A stretch of 64,000 nt of DNA from Nematostella vectensis (lineage: Eukaryota; Cnidaria; Anthozoa; Actiniaria; Edwardsiidae), in the NCBI RefSeq assembly GCF_932526225.1, contig NC_064046.1:3038001-3102000 (forward strand), read 5' to 3'. Positions 55,901 to 64,000 of this stretch are shown one piece after another. The position numbers and the translations under genes are program-made. Within the stretch, counting starts at the first letter, position 1. Each line of letters starts with the position of its first letter. The notes below the pieces were generated by a model. That model saw only the letters and a program-made list of their open reading frames with translations. It was not told where the DNA came from and did not search any database.

Positions 55901-58604
55901 ATTTATAGCACCTTTTACACAGAAGCCTGCTTGCAGGCGGTACTCGGTGTTATCATCACGGAAAACCCTATCAGTTCGTTGATTGGGCACCATCTTGTAT
56001 TTAAAGCTGTGAGGTTCCTGAGGGGCAAGTGCAAAAACAGATGCAGGGCAAGGGGGAAGGAAAGAGGAGGGAAATACCACCTTCACTAATACCCATGATT
56101 CACAAATCCGCCCCCAACTAATAATGACTTCTGGTAGTCTTGTCACATATTCCCCCCGGGCCAATCATAATGGAGAAATGTTTTCCTTTGATTTGAACTG
56201 TCAAACGTTCGATCAAAACCACAAGGTTCACAAGGAGTTTTGAGCGAGCTTGGACATGGAGAATTTATATTGTCACAGAAAAGCAAATCAATCAAACCAA
56301 GAGTGTAGATTCTGCAAATCAAAATTATCTCCACTATGGCAAATGAAAAAACATCTCTCTGTATGGATAAACAATCAGAATTCGAAGGAAAACCTGCGAG
56401 TCAGCTGTGAGGTGTTTGAAAGTTCCATGCTTTAGTCTCCCAGACTGTAAGACATAATTTATAAGCCTTGCACCCACAGTTTTCAGAAGACATATAAAAA
56501 TTATAAGCTTCTAGAACCAACTTCAGTGAAAGAATATAGAAGCTCCTCATGCTAGCACTATCCTTGAGATCGATTTGAAGCAAACATCGGATTAGATTTC
56601 TCCTCCCGCAAGATTCAAGAAACAGTTGCTCACTACAACTTCTCTGGAGAGGCGCCCTAGCTTTAAAGCTAAGAAATCCACTGCAGTGATAATGTCATTG
56701 GGTTCTGGAGTAGAAGCAACCATCAAGCATCTAAATATCAAGGATCTCCTAGACAAACCCTCTACCCAGGCGATAGTAACAATTATTTTTCCGTACAGTA
56801 AAAACAAGGATCTGCGACCAGAACTGTTTATCTCTTGGCAGAAAAATGTTAACGCAGAACTTAGAGAGTACTTTGGAGATTCTGCTCTCGAAATCTCCAG
56901 CGCTCACCTTAGGGCATTTTCTAATTCAAGTTTGTTTGGGGAATGTGTGACCTTTCAGGAGTTTCTGCTTCTCATCAAAGCATGCCATTGTTTTTCGACC
57001 AATCACAAACCACAAAAGATTCAAACCACAAAAGTTTGTCCTGAGAATCACGGGTATTAGTGCAGGTGGTTTTTCACTCTTCTCTCTCCTTCCCCTTCTG
57101 CCCTGCATCCGTTTTTGCGCTTGCCCTCAGGACCCACGCGGCTTAAAATACAAGATGGCGCCTGATCACTGAACAGAGAGGATTTTCTGCAATAGTAACA
57201 CGGAGTACCGCCTGCAAGCAGTTTTAAACCACTTAATTTAAAATCCTGATGTGTATTAAAAATGTGTATGTCTGGACTGAGGAACACAAGCTTATAATAA
57301 GTCCTCATGCGTTTTAACAAGTCAAAATCAGGGCCAAAAAAGAAAAGATGCTACCCAAGTCTCGACCAGGAATGTAGGCCAAACCACACTTTATTAACAC
57401 TTAGCCATGTAAAGTATGCCTTTTTTTTTTTACTCTGGCATATAGGCTGTATTTGTCTGTGGTTTTATATTTGTACAGTATGAAACATATGCACTTACTG
57501 TTTTGTTCATTGTGTTAGAACATTTACCGTCTTCAAACATTGCTTTTTCTAATGTTAAAACAATGTTTTATGAAGAAGTTCACGAAGGTCGATTCTAACG
57601 GAGAACTACTGTATATTATCTTGTTGTCTGGGCCCTTTTTGTTTGTGCATGCCTTTTATACAACTCCTATCTGAGATTGTTATAGTAAATCCCTAATTGT
57701 ATTTGTTGTTTGCAGACTTCATCGACAACCCAAACATTTACTGGCCTTCCTTCTGGCTGAGTTGGGCACAAGGTAAAAGGGTTTTTATTGCAGAATAATG
57801 TTTGACAAGAAGCAGGTTGTTGGTCCAAGCTTTTTATAACCATTAGGTGTAACATTCTCCATCATGATGTACATAAGGAATAAAAAGGTGAAAAATTATT
57901 GTCGTCTTTTCTTTCTAGTGGCTCCATAGACGGTAATAATCAACTCATCATCAAAGGTCGCTTCCAGCAGAAACAGATAGAAAGTGTCTTGAGACGATAT
58001 ATAAGTAAGTATGAACACCCTGTGTTCACAGGAGTATGATAAATTAAACAGATTTATCATACTGTAGATTTGTAAAGTGATCCACATATTACCTAGAAAA
58101 TATTCCACTTGTCTATGGCGCTAGGACAATTTTTGCATCAAAGGGACCCAAGCAGTTTCTCCCTTGTCATTGTTTAACCTTACATTATTTAAAGACATAG
58201 CTGCTTACCATTGTTTAACCTTACATCATTTAAAAAACATAGCTTCATAATTGTGGACCAATTTCAATCATTAAAAATTCCTAGGATTTTATATAAAAGC
58301 CGATGCAAATGTATTTTTCCAATAGCTTTACCTCTACTAGAATTACAAAATGGCGGCGACAGAGCCCCTTCAAGTAAAAACTGCATCTAATTGCGAGATC
58401 ACTGACCAGTTTCTCCTTACCTTCGCAGAGGAATACGTCACGTGTCACACCTGCAGATCGCCGGACACCATCCTACAGAAGGAGACCCGTCTGTTCTTTC
58501 TACAGTGCGAGACTTGTGGGTCACGGTGCTCTGTGGCAAGCATCAAGTCCGGTTTCCAGGCCATCACAGGCAAGAGGGCGCAGCTCAAGAATAAACAACA
58601 ATAG
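52977..58604 (+). CDS. EIF2S2: Translation initiation factor eIF2 subunit beta, 9 coding exons
   Basis: Part of the eIF2 GTP-Met-tRNAi ternary complex; the beta subunit binds eIF5 and eIF2B through lysine boxes and helps start-codon choice. Coding exons: 52977-52994, 53110-53239, 53496-53593, 54654-54773, 55128-55256, 55725-55873, 57716-57772, 57919-58004, 58429-58604. Total 963 nt, 320 aa (human 333); phases close. Three lysine boxes lie in exons 2, 3 and 4. Then comes the conserved core with [34 protein letters not shown] and [18 protein letters not shown]. The C-terminal C4 zinc ribbon is CHTC and CETC. The end is [11 protein letters not shown]. Exon 1 encodes only MADDGM. Introns 3, 5 and 6 hold mobile or dispersed repeats. 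Confidence 0.98.
53606..53809. mobile_element. 204-bp PIF/Harbinger-like hairpin element in EIF2S2 intron 3
   Basis: Left TGCCTAGTGCACACTAGC is the reverse complement of the right end GCTAGTGTGCACTAGGCA. Both flanks are TTA (53603-53605, 53810-53812), the 3-bp target duplication typical of PIF/Harbinger. The interior also pairs (GACATAACGACATGGACATA / TATGTCCATGTCGTTATGTC). It starts 12 bp after the exon 3 donor. Confidence 0.88.
55480..55645. repeat. Dispersed GGGGGCACGTGC-type repeat, copy 2
   Basis: It matches 31000-31195 from ATGACCAGTAGGGGC(G/A)TGGC to GGCCTGC..C.GCCCTG, including the C run. It lies in EIF2S2 intron 5. Confidence 0.7.
55926..57222. mobile_element. 1.3-kb long-TIR element in EIF2S2 intron 6
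   Basis: The left CCTGCTTGCAGGCGGTACTC is the reverse complement of the right end GAGTACCGCCTGCAAGCAG. Similarity between arms continues inward for about 170 bp (GGGCACCATCTTGTATTT / AAATACAAGATGGCGCC; GGGCAAGTGCAAAAACAGATG). It contains the 144-codon frame listed separately. The boundaries' target duplication was not resolved. Confidence 0.8.
56626..57060 (+). CDS. Unrecognised 144-aa ORF inside a TIR element
   Basis: An open frame from a start (non-ATG in the sequence, TTG-like) at 56626; the first ATG is at 56692 ([20 protein letters not shown] follows). Middle region: [33 protein letters not shown]. The frame continues into the right TIR. No domain recognised. An upstream frame (56256-56435) has C-x2-C followed by W and H residues ([12 protein letters not shown]). 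The two might be exons of one element-encoded protein, or chance frames. Confidence 0.3.
   Translation: MLTTTSLERRPSFKAKKSTAVIMSLGSGVEATIKHLNIKDLLDKPSTQAIVTIIFPYSKNKDLRPELFISWQKNVNAELREYFGDSALEISSAHLRAFSNSSLFGECVTFQEFLLLIKACHCFSTNHKPQKIQTTKVCPENHGY
57225..57420. repeat. Dispersed repeat (SINE-like), copy 2
   Basis: Partner of 10060-10240, directly beside the right TIR of the 1.3-kb element. Confidence 0.5.
58350..58428 (+). other. In-frame ATG extension upstream of EIF2S2 exon 9
   Basis: An ATG in good context (ACAAAATGGCGGCG) at 58350 opens a frame that runs without a stop through the exon 9 acceptor (58428) into the zinc ribbon. It would encode an 84-aa C-terminal product beginning [20 protein letters not shown]. 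Either an alternative first exon or chance. Confidence 0.35.
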
Positions 58605-58650
58605 GCCAATCGGGAGGAAGTGAAAGTGGACATTTGATACAGAGATCAGA

Positions 58651-58810
58651 GTTATTGGAAGTGAAAGCTAGTTTAAATTTCATGGAAGTGGAAGAAATTT
58701 TGAGAGTTCTTGGAAATGAAAGCCAGTTTAAATTTCTTGGAAGTGGAAGCAATTTTGAGAGTTCTGGGGAGTGAAAGCTAGTTTGAGGTTCTTGGAAGTG
58801 GAATCCAATT
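58651..58810. repeat. Degenerate 60-66-bp tandem repeat downstream of EIF2S2
   Basis: TTGGAAGTGAAAGCTAGTTT followed by GGAAGTGGAA and TTTTGAGAGTTCT occurs about three times in the 3' UTR or just beyond. Confidence 0.75.
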
Positions 58811-60078
58811 GGAATTTCCCTTACTTGGAATGCGGATATTATTTAGTGGATGTGGTTTGCTGGTCAAAAGTTAATATGGATTTATACTCTTTTATCTGAC
58901 CGAACATTGGAAGCTGGGAAAATGGATTGTTTATAACAAAAGGGAAATATTAGGGTTGCAATCTCCACATATTCTAGGGCTACCCGAATCGCAATATTTT
59001 TCACTAAGCTCCAAGTTAAGATGAAGTTCATAGTCATGCAAACATAAGTAAGCTGTTGAGATAGTTTGCATGCCTTTCTTTGGGTACATTTAGAAACACT
59101 CGCAGTATAATTATTTCATGCTCAAAAGTCAAGTCTCTATCGGCCCTAAAAATATAGCCAGACTCTAAGAGAGTTAACACATGCACGAATTTCCAAGATG
59201 CAAAGAGTGATTTCACTCGACTAACAGTGTCCACCGAATATTAGTTGCATCGGATTATGACTGTTTTTGAAGAACGGTGGTTTTACCGTCCCAATGACGC
59301 AGTGGCAAATAACGCTGTCATGTTGATAGTTTCTCACGAGCCGCTCTGACCTCGGTTCTACAAACCTCTTAAACGTTTTCCTTGAAAGAGATTGAGCCAC
59401 CTCACAGAAGACTCGTGTTGACTACCGTCCCAAATATGGCAAGCAAAGGATGTAAAGGACTTAAAAATGTAATTATCTGAAATAACAAAGATGTAAACAA
59501 AACTAAACAAAGATGCGTGAATAAAGCTGGGATCTTTATTGCTATGGATTTTCATTAGAGGTTGTTGAATTACCTGTTTTATATGTAAACGAGAAGTTGA
59601 TCCAAAAGGCGTCCTGTGCTCTGTCCTTGTGAGATGGACAACGGTGCATGTAGGGGGGAGGGGTGGTTCAACCTACGAAATGTAAGTGGGTTTTTTTCGT
59701 ACATTTTTCTTGGTCAACGAATTACAGTTGGATGGCTTGGTTGGAAGCCACTCAAGTGTAGGACAATTAGAACAGTTCAAACCTTTTGATTGACGGAAGC
59801 GGGCTAAAACGTTTTTTGTCGATGGGCCAAAATGAAAAGATTCGGGTCGTTTACATAAAAGCAGCACTCACGTGCGCGTCTCTACAAGAATGCGAAGAAC
59901 CGTTGGTGAGAGACTGGTGCTAAGTTCGCGCGCTCAGCATTCAACTGGAATGACGTCACAAAGGGAACCATGCGCGCGCCCAGATAAACACCAAACTAGT
60001 CACCACAGTGTCGAGTAAATAACGCCCAAATTCAATCAACTTTTAAAATTTGGAGGTAACAGGAATGAGTTTGAAACA
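58811..60078. other. Intergenic, EIF2S2 3' flank and BTB-kelch 5' flank
   Basis: An AATAAA lies near 59520. Just upstream of 60079 are TGACGTCA-like (TGACGTCAC, about 59950) and GCGCGC motifs that may belong to the kelch-gene promoter. No exon seen. Confidence 0.4.
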
Positions 60079-63000
60079 ATGGATGTGAAAGTAGATGACA
60101 GCTTCACTTTCTACGATGACAAGTACTCGAAAGCCATACTGCACCGAATTAACCAGCTTCGGCATCATGGTGCCATGTGTGATGTGGTTATTAAGGCAGA
60201 AGATACAGAGTTTCTCGCTCACAGGAACATACTGTCTGCCAGTTCAGATTACTTTTTCGCAATGTTCAATGGGAACATGAAAGAAAGCAGTCAGGATGTC
60301 GTTACGATAACGGGCGTTACCCCAGATAGTATGAGATCAATTCTTAATTTCATCTATACCGGCGAAATTGTACTTGACTGGGATAACGTGGAATTAATAT
60401 TGCAAGGCGCTAATCTGATGCTTGTGCAATCTGTCAAAGACGCTTGTTGTAGGTTTTTAGAAAGCCGGCTAAACGTATCAAACTGCCTAGGAATTCAGTC
60501 ATTCTCTGAAACGTACGCCTGCCACGAGCTTTGGCATATAGCGAGCCGCTATGTTTACCAGAACTTCGTCCATGTATCAGAAAGCGACGAGTTTCTTGCA
60601 ATGTCACCAAAGAACGTCGCCATCTTGTTTTCCAGTGACGAAATTAGCGTGGAAAACGAGGAAAAAGTTTACGAAGCCTTGGTGCGGTGGGTAAACCACG
60701 ATTTATCACAAAGACGAGACTTGTTCCCGGAGCTCTTAGAGCTTATCAGGCTCCCGCTTGTATCGCCATACTATTTAGTAGACGTCGTCGAAAAAGAAGA
60801 ACTGATGACGGTGTCACCTCGTTGTGTAGAACTCCTACTGGAAGCACAGCATTTTCACATGCTCCCGGACCGTCGATCTTCATTAGATAACGCCCGGACC
60901 AAGCCCCGGAACTATGAGCGCTTTCACGAAATGTTGATAGCCATCGGCGGCAACGGGGATTTTACTAACTTCACCACAGGTTAGGCACCTTACAAAACAC
61001 CGACAATGCACATTTTACCCCCGACCATATAAGTTGTTTTGGTTGAGTTATTTTTTTTTTAGATTTGGCTTTGGAATATGGCTCAAGATAAAATAGGGTG
61101 TGGTTTGGGGAAAGGTAACACTAAGGCACCGACTTAATAAAGTAAGATACAGGGGAGGATCCAGGGGTGGGCCCCGCCCTTCGCCCTCCCCCCCCCCGTC
61201 TTTAGAAAATCTTGGATCAACCCCTGTGATATATTAATGCCGAGGCAACGTATGTGATTGTTTCTATAATTTTTTTCCATCTGAAGTTACGTCAGATCCG
61301 AGTGAGAGAAATGTTTTCTCAAAATTTTGTTTATATTGTTGCGGGCCTTGAGGCAAACTATTTCAGAAATAGATTATTACACCTATCGATTTTCTTGGGG
61401 AAAAAGATGTATGTGGGCTCTTATATCGATTGGACGTTTAACCTCAAGATGTACCTTTTCTTAATTAGCATACGCTTTCAACGTCATCACTAGCCAGTGG
61501 AGTGACCTTCCTAAACTTCCCAAAGATCGTGGTTACCATGGCGTGACAGGTCTGGGGGGACAATTGTATGTCGCTGGGGGGTACTCTACTGTCAACTCGG
61601 AAACGCTGGATTCAGGTGAGCTCAAAGTCAAGAAGAAGCTAAAACTTTTAACGCAGTAGGTTTATTACTGATTGTATGAAAATGTTTTTTTTTTTGCAGA
61701 GTAGCCATTTGTTTTTACGTAACTTTTGCTCATAAAACTAAGCCCCGAATAAGCCACCTTTCCATTGACCAGCTACAGAAGAAATTGATATGCTTCTAAA
61801 TGATTACTAAGTTTTCGCGCATTTTTAAACGTGTACCTGTAATCCACACTCGCAGTTTGGAAATCGATGCTCCGTAGAGCTTGAATGGAATCAAGCTTGA
61901 ATTGTTTAATTTTTATAGTGTTTGATTTATGTTTATTTAGTTTTATATAGCTTAATATAAATATATATTTATATATACATCTCTGCCGTTTTTATCATAT
62001 ATTTTTAGTAAGTGTAATTGTAAATTTTTAGTGTGTGACATTTTAGGTGAGGGCCACAAGGTTATTAGCCAATTGGCTATTAAGTGCTTCCTCTTTAAAT
62101 AAAGTCTTTATATATTATTTATTTATATGGTCAAGCCCCAGTAAACTCGCCACCTCCGCTCCCACCCGTGGCGAGTTTATTAATAGTACCAGCGAGTTTG
62201 CAGTCAAATTAAGCAAACATGGCCGTAGGTAGCGCAAAAAATAAAAATATTACTGCAGCCTCACCTTTTGCTTCTGATCGAAGTTCATAGAGGGAGGGCG
62301 TAAGGGGGTTGCGAAAACCGCACAGAAACGCACAGAAAAACGCCAAAAAAAAAACGCAAAACCGTCAAAATAAGTCTATAACCGTAAACCGCGCAGTCTA
62401 GACAAACAGCAATACCGCGGAATAAAAAACGAAAAACCGCGCCAGATTTAAGGAAAACTGCATCACCGCAAACCCTTACGCCCCTCTCTTCATACTATTG
62501 GTATAGTTTTTTTTTTTAACCTTGTTTGCTGAGATGACCATTCGATAAGGGTCCTGCTTTGAGACGTTTTGTATCAAAACCAAAATATTGCGGGGGTGAA
62601 CACAAACCATTTCATTTAAAATCCTTGTCCTGTTTCTTTAGTTATACGTTACGACGTTCGGGAGAAACAATGGCACCCAGTCCCTTCAATGAACACGAGG
62701 CGAAGTAAACACGGGATGGTGGAAGTGGACGGGAGCATCTACGTCATCGGGGGGTTCGACGGGACGACCACAGTCAACACAGTCGAGAGTTACAGCGTGC
62801 AGACTAATAGGTAAGAGGGATAGGGAATAAGGAGATGGTAGCAGAAAATGTGAGAGAAGAGGAGACGGAAAAAGTGGTTTACCTGATTACCAGGAGGTGA
62901 GTGGAAGCAAAGAATGGTTAAAAAAGGAGGGCACGGTGTCCCCACCCATGCCAACGCCCCCCTCTGCCTGCAAAGCAAAGTAGAGCATGGTATGGGAAAG

Positions 63001-64000
63001 TATGAACGGAGTTCATAGGTAAAATGTGGGGGGCGGGAGAGAGAGGGGGAGACGTGAAAAATTGTGTAGTTCCAGAAAATATCCTATACCCCTACCCCTT
63101 TTACCCCCCCCCCCCCCCCACCCCCTCTCCCCTGCGTTTGACCCCCCACCCCTCGGAATTCCAATCACTTCCATGGCGGGGGGTATGGATATTTTCTGGA
63201 ACTACACAATTCTCATCCATTTCTATCAAGGTAGAAGGGTAGAAATGGATGAGAATAAGGGGGAGTGGGGACGAAAGAGGGTCAATAGTGGTGACGAGAT
63301 ACCGTTTCTTTTATTTCATGAAAATAAATTCGAGCAAACAGCTAAGCTCACTGGATCCTATGGGATACCTTGGTCTGTTGGGTATGAGAGGATTGAAATA
63401 GAGAACCAGGGTGGCTTAAAATCCCCTCTTTTACAAATCGAGTTTCATTTTACATGTATCTAGATGGAAAGTTCGTGCGCCAATGCCGACGAGGCGAAGA
63501 TGTGTGTGCGCAGTTGCTCATGGGAAATTTATCTACGTCATTGGCGGCCATGATGGATCTAGCATCCTCAACACTGTCGAGAGATACGACACCACGAGGG
63601 ATGTCTGGAGCTCGACAGACGTCCAGCCAATGAGAGACCGTCGCTCCTTCCCTTGCGCGGTGGTCTGTGATGACAGCATGTACGTCATGGGTGGTTACGA
63701 TGGTAACGACACGTTGCGCTCCGTGGAAATGTATAACTTCTCGTCCAATCAGTGGACTCCGTTGCCGTCCATGTTTGTGCCTCGATCCAATGCGGGCGCC
63801 GCGGTGTTTAACAAGAAGATTTACTTAGTGGCCGGGTGGGATGGGATAAGCCTCAATTCCGTGGAGAATTTCGACATAACGACCCAAGAATGGCAGAGAC
63901 TTCCATCTCTCCCCAGGCCCACGACCGGGGTTCGATGCTGTTTCCTTAGTTTCCAGTCCTCTAACGAGCAGAAGCCAAAGAGCAAAAACAATAAGGGACA
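60079..64000 (+). CDS. BTB-BACK-kelch (KLHL) protein, 4 exons visible, runs off the window
   Basis: KLHL proteins are typically substrate adaptors for Cullin-3 ubiquitin ligases. Exons: 60079-60979, 61469-61615, 62642-62810 and 63464 to at least 64000; all junction phases close. BTB: about residues 20-125 (HGAMCDVVIKAEDTEFLAHR, ILSASSDYFFAMF). BACK: about 130-240 (VSNCLGIQSFSETYACHELW, LVRWVNHDLSQR). Kelch repeats with the GG and later Y/W pattern begin at the end of exon 1 (IAIGGNGDF) and continue: YVAGGYSTVNSETLDS, YVIGGFDGTTTVNTVESY, YVIGGHDGSSILNTVERY, YVMGGYDGNDTLRSVEMY, LVAGWDGISLNSVENF. The last frame is still open at 64000 in a Lys-rich tail, so the C-terminus is missing. The exact KLHL subfamily is not recognised. 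Confidence 0.93.
62295..62488. mobile_element. Inverted-repeat element with CGCAAAACCG-rich centre
   Basis: GGGCGTAAGGGGGTTGCG at the left pairs with CGCAAACCCTTACGCCCC at the right. The interior is rich in AACCGC and AAACGC phrases. It lies in intron 2 of the kelch gene. Confidence 0.7.
63060..63211. mobile_element. Hairpin element in kelch-gene intron 3
   Basis: ATTGTGTAGTTCCAGAAAAT and its reverse complement ATTTTCTGGAACTACACAAT flank a C-rich centre. About 150 bp in all. Confidence 0.8.

Noticed and set aside
58445-58633. Minus-strand frame opposite EIF2S2 exon 9
   Set aside because: Shadow of the conserved zinc-ribbon exon.
1-64000. tRNA, rRNA or snRNA genes
   Set aside because: Scanned by eye for T-arm GTTCRANNC patterns with paired stems; the few hits were within coding exons or lacked cloverleaf partners.

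Overview
The window is animal nuclear DNA, most likely from an anthozoan cnidarian; a sea anemone such as Nematostella or a close relative is my inference. The evidence is intron-rich genes with GT-AG junctions, animal-type orthologues, cnidarian-like protein sequence, many short inverted-repeat elements and minisatellites. Genes were assembled by matching translated exons to remembered protein families and requiring every splice phase to close.

Layout, left to right. 192-9715 (-): a MYLIP/IDOL-like FERM-RING ubiquitin ligase, 5 coding exons. Its 6-kb intron 2 holds a frameshifted alpha-kinase gene (+), a broken 4-exon integrase-core gene (-) and a 1.5-kb array of 99-bp repeats. 10745-21702 (-): PRMT5, 21 coding exons. 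21974-24136 (+): PYURF/PREY, divergent from PRMT5 with 271 bp between the start codons. 24741-35377 (-): UBA3, the NEDD8 E1 catalytic subunit, 18 coding exons. 35957-37679 (+): a two-exon C-CAP-like beta-helix protein, divergent from UBA3. 37.7-47.7 kb: a gene-poor stretch with a 1.6-kb satellite of 19-bp units. 47831-49917 (+): an OSGIN-type flavoprotein. 52977-58604 (+): EIF2S2 (eIF2 beta), 9 coding exons. 60079 to the right edge (+): a BTB-BACK-kelch protein, cut by the window end.

No operon-like logic links the genes. They are housekeeping or regulatory genes: two ubiquitin-pathway genes (MYLIP, UBA3), arginine methylation, translation initiation, a mitochondrial protein, and a probable Cullin-3 adaptor. 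Two head-to-head pairs probably share promoters.

The most unusual pattern is that short tandem duplications repeatedly lie across gene-structure boundaries. They cover splice donors in MYLIP exon 4, PRMT5 exon 19 and PRMT5 exon 20, the PRMT5 exon 21 acceptor, and the stop codons of MYLIP and the alpha-kinase; another array lies next to a UBA3 acceptor. Several therefore contain multiple intact copies of a splice signal. The window also has several TIR elements with readable target-site duplications, including a 605-bp Mutator-like one inserted into a 33-bp repeat array. No tRNA, rRNA or CRISPR array was seen.
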